64,000 nt of DNA from Purshia tridentata (taxonomy: Eukaryota; Streptophyta; Magnoliopsida; Rosales; Rosaceae). Shown here one piece after another: positions 35,864 to 47,068 of this stretch; the first letter of the stretch is position 1, and each line of letters opens with the position of its first letter. Both the position numbers and the translations under genes were made by a program. The stretch covers positions 1 through 64,000 of the forward strand of contig QANT01008530.1 in the NCBI GenBank assembly GCA_003254885.1. Reading direction: 5' to 3'. The notes under the pieces were generated by a model. The model searched no databases, had not been told where the DNA came from, and saw only the letters and a program-made list of their open reading frames with translations.

Positions 35864-38800
35864 TGTTGGAAAATCCGTTTGGAATTAAAACCAAATTCCC
35901 ACCATCACGCAACAAGTAATAAATTCGATGAAGAAGAAAATAATAATCAAAGCTAAGAAGAAGATAAACAGATAAACAGATAAACAATCACACCGAGATT
36001 TTACGAGGTTCGGCAAAATCCTGCCTACGTCCCCGGGAGAGATCTTCATTCTTCACTATGAGAATAAACAAGTATAAGATTACAATTGGACTAAATCACA
36101 TAACCCAATCCCCAAATCCCTTTACACCTTCTCTCAATGTATTTAGTAAGAACCCTAATTCTCTCACCCAAGATTAATTACCTAATCTTGATCTCACCAA
36201 CTAGATTGTGTGCCTCCCAAGAACTCTCAAGACTAGCTCTCTAAATTTAGAGTCTATCTCGTTCTCTCTCCTTCTATCTAGGTTTTTAGAGCCTAAAGGT
36301 CCTATTTATACATAATATGCCTTTAGAAAACAAACCCAATTGAAATAGGAAGCCTAAAACCCCCTAAAACTAGAAAAAAAAATGCGAAGGACCACATGTA
36401 GGACTGGTCCTCTACCCAAAGGACCAGTCCTCCAGCAGCTTGGCAGCTCAAAAACACACCCTAGCCCCTATAGGACCGATCCCATGACCATAGGACTGGT
36501 CCTCTAGGGCTTTTCTTCGAAATTCTTCATGTTTTAGCCGCTCCACCTGAACAGGAACTTCCTACAACCTTTCTAACTTCAACCAAACCTCCAAGGGCAC
36601 TTTCATGGCCTTGAAACACCTCCGAATGAAAGCCAAAACACAACAATCTCCACCTTGGCGATCATACCATGCAAATTACCTTGCATCAAAAAATACAATT
36701 GGCCTTGCCTTGTACCAACTACACATAACCCGAATCAAGTAACTTTGGTCCTCCTTGATTCGCACGGCCAATACCTATGTGTAGTTGCTTCATGTAACCA
36801 ATTACCTGTTAGCACCAAAGAGGGACTCGATTCTCTCCCATCACTAGCAGAATTTCCTTTCTCACCATCGTTTGAACCTTGGAAACATGTCACCATCTCT
36901 GCTATGCTCGCANGCTTCGTGTAACCAATTACCTGTTAGCACCAAAGAGGGACTCGATTCTCTCCCATCACTAGCAGAATTTCCTTTCTCACCATCGTTT
37001 GAACCTTGGAAACATGTCACCATCTCTGCTATGCTCGCAAACGAGACCTTCCTCAAGCGTTTAATTTCTTGTGTATTCCGTTTCCAACCAACCATCGAGG
37101 TTTGATTTCCTATCAAACGATATAGACCACCACACTTCTCTCCCTTCATTAGGACCATGCTTCCATGAGTAATTTTCAAGACTCCACCTGTTATCAAAAT
37201 TTTGTAGCCCTCGGAATCCAACCTACTCAAGGATATCAGATTCCTTTGTAGCTTTGAGACATAAGCAACTCCACCCAAAGTATGCTCCACCCCATTGAAT
37301 ATCTTGATCTTCACCGTTCCAATCCCCATGACGTCAACCTTGGACCCGTCAGGTAAAGTGAAAGATCTTCTCTTTGATTCTTGAAACTCTTCAAAATATT
37401 CCTTGCTAGAACATATATTGTGAGTAGAACCCGAATCCAATATCCATTCACCTTGAGAAGAAGTGTTACCTCTAGAGATTGTGAGAAGTTCTCTAGAAAA
37501 ATCACAGTTCGCTACAGCCGTAAAACCATCATTGTCCTTCTTATTCCAAGTTGGACAATCCTTCTTTATGTGTCCCCACTCTTTACACTTGTAGCACTGT
37601 CGACCCTTACCACTGCCCTTTGATCTAGCCTTACTATCACTAGAACCCTTAGCTGCTTGCTTTCCTCTTTGACCATGAGCAACAACCAAGGGGTCTTTAT
37701 CCTCAACTTTTTCCCTCCTTTTACTAGACAAGAGAGTTGACTAGACAAGAGAGTTGACTCGACCTCCTCAATATTCAATGTATCTTGACCATATAAGAAT
37801 ATATCCACTATGTTGTCATATTTATCAGGGAGTGAGGTAAGAAGTAAGATGACCCGATCTTCTTCCCCAATCTTTACACCAACTACTTCAAGTTGATTCA
37901 GCAGTCCTTTGAACACGTTTATATGATCCATGAGATTTGTACATGCCTCCATCTTCAACTTATATAAGTCTCGCTTCAGATTCAACTTTGTGGCCATAGT
38001 CTTTTGAGCTAAATAAAGCTTCTCCAATTTCTTCCACAATTTTGGGGCAGAATCTTCATCTATATTATTGATAATATTATCAGCAATATAAAGCCGAATC
38101 GTGCTCACACACCTGCTTTCTAAGTCTTCCCAATCTTCATCTTCCATTTTTGCTGGCTTCCTTTCTCCTTTCCATACAAGGCGCGTGCCAGCCCTTGTGA
38201 GACTAGAACATCCTTCACTCTCTTTTGCCATAGAGTAAAGTTTCCTCTTCCATCAAATTGCGCCACCTTAAAAGATGAAACACTACTACTTCCTGCTGCC
38301 ATGACAAACGATCTTTGATCAATAAACACGGAAAACCATTGAGCCTGGAGCTCTGATACCAATTGTTGGAAAATCCATTTGGGAATTAAAACCAAATTCT
38401 CACCGTCACGCAACAAGGATGAAGAAGAAAATAATAATCAAAGCCAAGAAGAAGATAAACAGATAAACAAGCACACACAATCACATCAAGATTTTACGAC
38501 GTTCGGCAAAATCCTGCCTACGTCCCTAAAAGAGATTTTCGTTCTTCACTATGAGAATAAACAAGTACAATATTACAATTGGACTAAATCACATAACTCA
38601 ATCCCCAAATCCCATGTACACCCTCTCTCAATGTGTTTAGTAAGAACCCTAGTTCTTTCACGCAAGATAAATTACCTAATTTTGATCTTACCAACTAGAT
38701 TGTGTGCCTCCCACAAACTCTCCAAACTAGCTCTCTAAATTCAGAGTCTATCTCATTCTCTCTCTTTCTATCTAGGTTTCTAGGGCATAAAGGTCCTATT

Positions 38801-39137
38801 TATACACAATAAGCCTTTAGAAAACAAACCCAATTGAAGTAGGAAACCTAAAACCCCCTGAAACTAGGTAAAAAGGTGAAGGACCACATGTACGACCGGT
38901 CCTCTACCCAGAAGATCGGTCCTCCAATAGCTTGGCAGCCCAAAAACACACCCTAGCCCCTATAGGACCGATCCCATGACCATAGGATCGGCCCTCTATG
39001 GCTTTTCTTCGAAATTCTTCATGTTTTAGCCGCTCCACCTGAACACGAACTTCCTACAACCTTCCTAAATTCAACCAAACCTCCAAGGACACTTTCATGG
39101 CCTTGAAACACCTCCGAATGAGAGCCAAAACACAACA
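35864..39137 (-). mobile_element. Copia-like LTR element with gag/protease only, in the Helitron
   Basis: Bounded by two LTRs of 782 bp (35,864-36,645) and 774 bp (38,364-39,137), both starting TGTTGG and ending CACAACA on the plus strand, with the 5-bp target duplication CTCCT on each side (35,859-35,863 and 39,138-39,142). Orientation is minus: TTGGTATCAGAGC (primer-site-like) abuts the right LTR, and a polypurine stretch AAGGTGGAGAT (minus strand) abuts the left one. The 1.7-kb interior has gag-like sequence (about 38,330-37,750), a CCHC zinc knuckle (CYKCKEWGHIKKDCP) and a protease-type motif (WILDSGSTHNIC). Integrase, reverse transcriptase and RNase H are absent, so it depended on a partner. 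It is an old copy with some breaks, and fairly young relative to the Helitron. Confidence 0.93.
36787..37039. repeat. ~127-bp near-perfect direct duplication meeting at an N
   Basis: Bases 36,787-36,912 and 36,914-37,039 are almost identical, and the only ambiguous base of the region (N, 36,913) lies exactly at the junction. Such a layout is more likely an unmerged overlap of contig ends than a biological tandem repeat. Confidence 0.85.
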
Positions 39138-41520
39138 CTCCTAACTCACATGCAGATTGATAAGTAAATGTGTGAATCCATTAACAGTTTTAACATAATC
39201 AAAATCCAATGCGCCTTTTTGTATATTCAAAAGCATCCTTAAATAATATAATTCACCAGATGCAGGATGAACATAAGCTATTTGACCTATACATCTTCCT
39301 TTTTGTCTAGGTTTCCAAATTTTGTTTCGACTATCCCAAACAAATTTTGAAGGCATTTTTTACTAACAAAGTTCTCGTGCTTGAGGATATTATACATTTG
39401 CATCAACCCAAGCCATTATCATTTTATCATGAATGCGTTGTCTATTTATTATTGACTCAAGTGACTAGTCACTATCAAAAATGATGTTTTGTTGGAGAGG
39501 CAAATGTATTGGCAAATGGTCAACAGTTGGCTCTTTACTATTAATGGGAAATAATCTCTGAGCAACCTCATATGGAAATATGTATCTAAAATTTTGATAT
39601 GCTAAGAATTCATCTTTTGGGTTATCCTGAATAACTGCTCTAGCTCTATCTGAACCCTTATTTATATACTTATATAAATATTTTGTAAGCACTGATTGAC
39701 AACATGATTCAACATTGATGTGGACATTGTACCTCAACAATAATTCAAAGTTATATGGCACCATAAATCTATTGTGAATCTTAACTCTTTTTTCATCACA
39801 AAAGCTTGTGCATATTCAGTTCGCTGATAAGAATGGAAACCATCTTGTTCTAAATTTGTTTCATTTCTATATGGCTTTGGAAAATATTTTGAACATTTTC
39901 TTTCTAGCATGCAAAGAGATTTAGGATCCAATTCTCCACAAGGACCATGAATCATAAATTGGCAAACAGCATCATAAAGAATTGGATTCAAATCCTTGTC
40001 AAGTATTTTGGCTAAAATGATTGAATCTATATCTAATGAAGATATACACTTAAAAGATTTTTCCAACCAAATCAGCAGATGACAATGGGGCAGCCCTCTT
40101 TTTTGAAACTCAATTGCACAAATTTTTGTTTGCAATAGATTAAAAAAAAAAGGTTAATTTGATAAGTTAATTAGACATTGAAATGGAAAGTGAAATATCA
40201 CAAAGAAAAAATTGTGACATTTTCATATTCACCTGCCATAACTTGGTCAAAAGGATTTCCTAATCTTATGTAATTAATCATATCATTGAGTTTTATTTCG
40301 AATATTCTAAAAATGAGATAAAGTCTATCTTCTACTTTGTATCTAGGCTTTTTATCAAGTTCTCTCAAAAATTCGGGTCATTTTACATTGCAAGTAAAGG
40401 TAATAAATAATTCAGGATTACCAAATTGCCGTAGCATCTTGATAATGATTTATCATATACTTATTACTTTCAGTATAAGAACTTGGCAATATAATTCCTG
40501 GCCTAGATTATTAGTATTACTATCACCCCTTCAAATTGCATCATAAATGCCTTTATAAATTTCACTTCGCAAAGTTTTTTGATTTCTATGAATATAATCT
40601 AATATATTTTCCTCAAGTGTTATATAAGCATATACCAAAAACTGTTGAAATATATTGTCCATCTTTATTGAATTCATGCCTTAAATCTGATAAGCTATAA
40701 AGGCTTCCATAGATGTTTTCTCTTTTTTTAATGTCTAACCTCTAACACAATTATTGAATTTCATATCAAATTTATACTCATCTTCAACATAAGGAAACAA
40801 TATAGGATACTATAAAGACATAAATTTAGGGTTGCAATTTTAAAATTCTTTTCAACCTTTCACTTTTGGTTCCAAGTACAATATCTCTATTTGATTCGAA
40901 TTCACCTATGTCTCCCACAATTAAACCACTAATTTGATCAGATTTTGGATGAGTGTATGGATGGCTATCATTTGGTTGGTTGCCCAAGAGGTTTAAGCTT
41001 TATATGATCAAGAAAGTCTAGTTCAAATTTATCTCGCATTATTCGAAAAAGTTGAACCAACTCATTTGATTCATTAAACATGCTAATCAATCCTCTAATA
41101 ATGTTCTAATCTAATTTCTGATTAATCTCCTTAGAATTAAGAAGATTAAGACGATTTTGACCCTTATTATGTGTATCATAGATATAATATTGAGCAAATT
41201 TTAGACATTTTCCTTCAAGTGGTAATAATTAACCCTTAAGATGATGAATTTGATCAATGATATAAGGACTAGGTCTATTATTAACTAAAGAATCTATTTT
41301 GGCTCTCATTGAAGTGAATGCAAACATAAACTTATATGCTTTCACATTGTCTCAAAACAATAAAATTAGTTGGCCTTTAGTTGGATCAAGTAAATCTTTT
41401 AAAACAGAGGGTGTTTGCCTGACAATTGACAGTTTAAATTTCCCTTTTTGACAACAAAGAGTAAAAAAAGGACATTTCTTTTCAAATTTTCTATGAACAC
41501 ATTTTTTTTAACCAAAAGAG
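39138..41520 (-). pseudogene. Helitron N-terminal and HUH nuclease part
   Basis: The HUH single-strand endonuclease motif is visible in EFQKRGLPHCHLLIWLEKSF (about 40,112-40,053). Downstream are CSKYFPKPYRNET, YNVHINVESCCQSV and KYLYKYINKG; upstream are GNPFDQVMAGEYENV (about 40,260) and the N-terminal FAQYYIYDTHNKGQNR (about 41,200). In intact Helitrons this nuclease nicks DNA for rolling-circle transposition. Stops and frame changes throughout make it non-functional. Confidence 0.85.
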
Positions 41521-41900
41521 TGCAGATGAATTTTATCACCAAAATCCACATATTCAATGACAATGCCTAAAGAGAAAAAAAGTGGAAAAAAAAAATTAAT
41601 ACAAACACAACACTAAAAGATGTAAAATAAATTCAACAAAGAAATAGACATACTTTGTCTTTTTCTTTGATGAAAAACTTAACCTTTATTTGTCTGATTT
41701 GAAACAAATAAGGAAGGGAAATATCCACCAGCAGAATCAATTTGATTCAAATTGCAGTTGAAACCATCAAAAGAATGATTGGTCTCATTTAATACAACCT
41801 TATTATGGTTTTTTAGCCTAACAGAAATGTTTTTTGTCCTTTTATTCCAATCACTGCTGGTAGATGCACCACCAGAATGACCTCCAATATCTATTTCCAT

Positions 41901-42393
41901 AGCAACAATAACATGTGAATGATTGAGGACGGAGCTAGAAGATCATGTCTTTGAAGCCACCACTGAATGATGATCGAACTAAGGACTAGTTCACTTTAAT
42001 ATTCACCTGAATACCTGATTGCTTCAAAACCTTTAAATCAAATCAAAAAAATATAAGATATCAATCTTAAGAAAAGCTACAGCTTGGTTAATCAACAAAA
42101 AAAAAATACATAAGAGAGCAACAAATAATAGGGAGAAAAACATATGAACATCATATTTAGCCATTGTAATCATTACATTTTGAAATTAAGATGAGTCTTT
42201 CAAAATAAGTCTTCCATAAGATGCATATACTATGCATTATGTCACATATGAGGCAAGGCTTAGAAAATGACAATATCTAAGCAGTACAAAATATTGGCTA
42301 AATTAATATTCATTAGAATTACAATTGTCCCTTGCAAGTACTCATATTTTGAAATCGTTGCATAATAACTTCATTGTTAAGATCGAGAAAAAT
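41901..42393. other. AT-rich DNA between the Helitron and the hAT fragment
   Basis: About 490 bp with no coding stretch or clear terminal repeat. The Helitron 5' end should fall in or near it but I could not identify it. Confidence 0.4.
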
Positions 42394-42655
42394 CTATTTC
42401 TTAACATACGCCATCGTACAATCGTTCATCCATTGATCCCCCATTCGATTCTTCACAATCTTTATAGTAAAAAATACTCTCTCTACACTTGCAGTTGCCA
42501 CTGGTAAGATTGATACAAGTGTCAAGAGCAAATAAACTAATGGATAAACTTGAGCATTTTTTGTTTGAACCATTTTTATATGCAAGATCAATAATACTTT
42601 TTAAATTTGAAAACTCTATATTAAAGCCCATGTCCATGATGTAATTCTTAAACTG
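42394..42655 (-). pseudogene. hAT transposase C-terminal dimerisation fragment
   Basis: On the minus strand, YPLVYLLLTLVSILPVATAS, then VERVFFTIKIVKNRMGDQW and MNDC match the C-terminal dimerisation region of plant hAT transposases of the TTF/zf-MYM-like type. Just upstream FNIEFSNLKSIIDLAYK is in a different frame and fits the preceding part of the same domain. It is only a fragment and directly abuts a gypsy fossil at about 42,655. Confidence 0.82.
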
Positions 42656-42659
42656 CACC

Positions 42660-44134
42660 TTTTGTTTATGCGTAGATCCTTCAAGAACTTGGAATATGAA
42701 GGAATAGTCTTTATGACATTGAGGAGGGGAATGTTGGTTGCTACTTTCTTGAACAACTCAAGAAGCTCATTCTTATCTTTCTCGTTCTTTTCCTTAGCTT
42801 ATTGCTTTCTTAGAACTTGAGGATATGGAAGTGGTGGCTCAAAATCTTACACAATATTCAAAGGAGAGTTGAATGTGAAACCTTTCTTGAATAGTCTTTC
42901 GGTTGGCATTTGCTCTTGTTTATTGCTATTTTCGGCCTTGGCATTGTTGTTGTCTTTCAAAGCCTTATGTCCCCAAAATAACATCACCATCACCTAATGT
43001 TGTGTCCTTCTCTTTACCTTTCTTCTATTACTTCTCAAATCTGAGTGCTGCAAGTGGTTTTCCTTGTTATGTTTTGGTGTGCTCCCTAGGTTGTGCTTTT
43101 ACCTCTTCTAAAAGTTTGGCAAGGTTACTTGCTTATTGTACTCCTTGCTACTTTTTAGGTTGTGATGAGTTTAGCTTGCTCATACTTGAGATTCTACTCC
43201 GGCATGCTTGGAAAAACACCTTGCTTCCTTTCTCTAACTTCATTTGCCAATTGCCCCATTTGCATCTCAAGCTTGTTCAAACCATTGCTTAGAATATTTA
43301 TCTTTTCATCTTGCTTAGCTTAATTCCCCTTGCTCTTTATGATGAAACTAGTTAGCAAATCTTCAATAGATAGCTTCTTGATGTCTCTTGATACATTTTT
43401 TAAGGTTGAGTAGGAGCTTGGGGAGTTTGGTAGGGTGCCTTAGGAGCTTGATATAAATTTTTGACTCATTGGTTGTTGAATAAAGAGCTACTAGCACCTT
43501 AATAACCACCATTAGGCCTTGAATACCCTTGGTCACAGTTTTGGTAAGAAACTTGAGGTGCTTGAAATTGATCACTCTACCAAAAGTTTAGATAATTCTT
43601 ATAATTTGAAGGATATTAGTGTTGCCATATAAGTTATTCTTTAGTCATTTTTGAAAACCATCTTGTTTGCATTACTCTATAAATTTCAGAAATGAACCTC
43701 TTTGAAGGCATTGCATTGTCTCATATTGCAAGCTCTCACAAATCATACAACTATGCTTCACTTCCTTACTTGCCAAAGAGTATACAAGACTAGGACTCTC
43801 TTGTTGAGCACTAAGAAATAAATCCAACTTCTTGTTCATTGTGGGCTCTATCTTCTTCAATTCATATTGCACATTAATTTGAGGAATGCCCACTTCAAGT
43901 ACTCCTCTTCTTTGTTGCTCTCTTATAGACAAATTTGCATCCTTAATTGGCAATCTATTATTAACATTGTCCCAAAGTTGTGAAGTTTCACTCAAGTTGT
44001 CAATAATCTTTATAGCTTCTCTCTCGGTTTTATCCATGAAACTTCCTCCACATACATTATCCACTATTCTTCGTCTCTTGAGTCAACTCATTGTAGAAGA
44101 AGTTAAGAATCATCTCGTTAGTTTTAGGATTTTA
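42660..44134 (-). mobile_element. Ty3/gypsy gag-protease-region fossil
   Basis: Minus-strand sequence resembles the gag-to-protease region of plant Ty3/gypsy elements of the Athila/Tat type: a gag C-terminal stretch with ATTACKED-like spacing is absent, but EREAIKIIDNLSETSQLWDN and a cysteine-bearing SCMICESLQYETMQC segment (about 44,060-43,690) are readable, followed by a K/E-rich linker of the type KEKNEKDKNELLELFKK (about 42,800). It is truncated at both sides, bounded by the hAT fragment on the left and a solo-LTR-like repeat on the right, and is old with numerous breaks. Confidence 0.65.
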
Positions 44135-45310
44135 TGTTGGCTAATTCCTTGACAAAACATTGTAATTATCTTTTAATTGTATTCACACAAGCTCTAGATT
44201 AGATTGAAGATAAGATCAAAGTGAAACATGCCAAATGATAAAAGGTTTAATGCATCTTATGCATATTCACTATTTTAGATTATGTGTTTTTGTCGAGACA
44301 TTCACTAATTATTATGTCACATTTTTACAACACGTGAACTGCACATGTGTTTTTAAATTTAAATAAGATCACATGCATATCACATGACTTACTCGTGTTT
44401 TCTTATATCACAACTGGTTTTTCTTTTGGTTTTAAACTATCAAATCAGATTCTTTCCTCTTTCTCTGCCCACTTTTATTTTTTCATTTTACCATTTTACT
44501 ATTTATCTTCTTCTCCACACTCTTTTTTGCAAAAATAGATACGTTCAAAATATCTTACACCTTATTCTTATCCTTTAAAATCCTAAAATACCCTACTAGA
44601 ACAAAAGGAATATGCCTTATTTTTGTCATTTTGTGGGAAACCATTCATGGCTTTCCATGTGTGTGGGTTTTGAGTGAAGCTAGGGTGCAATTTTAATATA
44701 GTGATGTCGGCCTCTTCATTCTTTGTGTGTTTGCTGGGTATTTTGAGAGGATATAGAAAGTAAGAACACTTTGTGTATTTCATAGGTATTTTACAAGTAA
44801 ATAAACCATTTTTGAAATTTCATATCCAAAATATTTTCTTCTCTTGATTTGTGTTTTTCTAAAATCTAAAAGTATTTTGTAGGTTATTTTAATTTGTGAA
44901 AAATTTATACAAACACTTTCATATAGATTTTAGATATTGGTTTTGCTATTAACCTCTTCATGTCTTTGTAGCTTAAAGATGTTAATTTTTAAAGAAACCA
45001 CATAAGCATATCATTTTTTTGAAGAATCCACAAGGCTTGCTGCAAATGGGTGACACGGGTTGAAGAGCTTGAGAAGAAGCTACCATCCATGTGATTGACT
45101 CAATGCTTATCTTTTGAAGGTTGCACAAAGGGGTAAGCTAGTTGCCACTTTGTCTAGGATTAGGTGAATGAGCTTGTGTGCTGTTGTTGCCTTTGTAATG
45201 AACCTCAATATAGTGGATTGCTTGATCAACTAAAACAGACCCCTAGTTTTTATTCGTTGTGGTTTTTTAGGTGAACAACTTGTATGTCTTTGTTCTATTT
45301 TATAGTTTGT
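44135..45310. repeat. Second copy of the solo-LTR-like repeat
   Basis: Begins TGTTGGCTAATTCCTTGACA and shares ordered blocks with 3,919-5,535, including CACACAAGCTCTAGATTA, CTGCAAATGGGTG, GGTTGCACAAAG, GAGCTTGTGTGCTG and GGTGAACAACTTGT. It is shorter, with its right part missing after about 45,310. It interrupts the gypsy gag-like sequence. Confidence 0.6.
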
Positions 45311-47068
45311 TGATTCTCTGTGTATTCATCATTCAAGTACTAATCTGCATGATTTTAACCCAAAATATGGCCCTTTGGGTAAATGAAATAAATATATTGA
45401 AAATAACCCAAAAAACTTCAAAGTGTTAGCTTTCATCTCCAATTGAATTCATGTGAAAATCTAATTAAGAGAATAAATGGTATAATTTCACATTTTGTTA
45501 CTTGAAAGCCAAAAATACAAAACTAATTGAAATATAACACTTTTATTCAAATGAACTCACAAAAACTAAATAAGAGGGATATAAAATGATATGAATTTAT
45601 GAACCTATCAGTGCGCAGAGGGAAAGGGGAGGAGAAGGTGCACACAGGTCTGGGGGAAAAAGAGGAGAGAAAGAGAGAGGGAGGAAGCTTCCAGAATTTC
45701 CAATAAAAAAATCAATTTTCTTAAAATTTACAAAATTGTCCCTCACTTTCAACGTCCGTAACTCTTAAACCGTAACTCCAATTGACGCAAGCTTCTTGTC
45801 TACCAACTCATGGGAATTAATATGGCAGTTTGAAACTGCTTTCCAACTTCTCAAAACCAACCTTTATAAATCATTGCACACAAATCATTATTATAAAATT
45901 AAGCTCTTAAAAGAAAATATTTGGAAACCAAAGTCCACTCACTAACCTTTTTAGCTCAAACTCAAACTCCATATTAAATCAAGAAATGATTTAAATTATA
46001 AAATGTGTAAAACATTTCAAAAAACAAAAGTTCACTCAAAATTCATCAACCTTAATAAAACTCAAGATAAGAAATAAGAATTAAATCATGAAATTTATTA
46101 AAACACTTTTAAAACAAAAGTCCACTCACAGATTTAGCCAAACTATATTCAATCCTTCCTCAAGATCGCTTTAAACATCATGCTACACGATGTCCCTATA
46201 TCATTATATTTATTAGTTAAATTCATCTAATATTTAGAAAAGGGCACGTGTTATTTACTTGTTTCACCCAAATTCTTAGATTTCCAAATTATCCTTGGAA
46301 CACACACCGAGGCATCCATTATTCGATTAATTATCAAAAACCAATAATTATTCTATTTCACTCCAATTTCCTTCCAAATCTCATTTCAACTTTACTTATA
46401 CATCATAATCGACCAAATAACCTCAAAATAATTGTGGGATGGCATATACCTTGATTGAAAGTTCATCTGGTGTTGCTTTGGGATCAAGAAAAGCATTTGA
46501 TCATTTTGCATTATGGTTTCTACAAGCACCTTTAACCTGTACAAAATGAACAATCGACTATTAATGATCTGGAATGATCCTAGGAAGTCAAAGGAGTCGA
46601 AAACCTATGCAAAAACACCTCAGCCACACACAATGCTCGTTGACGATTAATCATGTCCAAAATCCAAACTCTTGTTGTACAATATACCACTGTGTAGAGA
46701 ACCATGAGGAGATCAACTTTCATAACTAGGTTGATGACAAAAGTGGTTGGAAGTAGCCAAAAAAACCAAACCTGTTAGAGAGGCTGTGAGCTTCTTCTCC
46801 TCGAATCGTCGTGTACGATGGTCAGATGAAGAAGGTAAAGACACCTTTAAAGTCAACTCATTGATAGGAAGAAAACTATGGTGGTTGGAAGTCGTGACAT
46901 TGTTGAAAACACGAGATCAACAACGAGGGCTCCGATTGGTTTTGCATTCTACATCACCATGGTTTGCAGCTGAGGGAACAAAGGACATGCATCAGTCGGT
47001 GCCAATGTAAGGAAGCCAACACCACCGTCCCCACTTCAATTGGTGGCCGGACGAGGTTGGGTCAGAGT
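45311..47068. other. Gene-free DNA, partly LTR-like
   Basis: AT-rich DNA with a purine-rich GAGGAGAGAAAGAGAGAGGG stretch (about 45,662-45,685) and CCGTAACTCCAATTGACGC (about 45,770), features often seen inside plant gypsy LTRs. A G-rich frame at 46,747-47,010 has no domain. No ends or target duplication found. Confidence 0.35.

Larger units (their letters stand above)
34900..41900 (-). mobile_element. Helitron, Rep/helicase type, decayed and interrupted
   Basis: Minus-strand pieces of the plant Helitron Rep-Hel protein lie in the correct order from right to left: N-terminal part (about 41,460-40,930, FTSMRAKIDSLVNNRPSPY), HUH nuclease (about 40,135-39,734, with the H-x-H motif in GLPHCHLL), the following LLLRYNVHINVE and LTKYLYKYINKG stretch (39,764-39,465), VHPASGELYYLRMLLN (39,356-39,141), then after the LTR insertion at 35,864-39,137 the linker (about 35,800-35,550) and Pif1-type helicase (35,352-35,080, GGRTAHSRFKIPL and DLIIWDEAP). 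Many stops and frame changes are present, and the Walker A region near 35,370 reads GTRKT rather than the usual GTGKT. The element is dead; its termini (5' TC, 3' CTRR) were not located. Confidence 0.88.
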
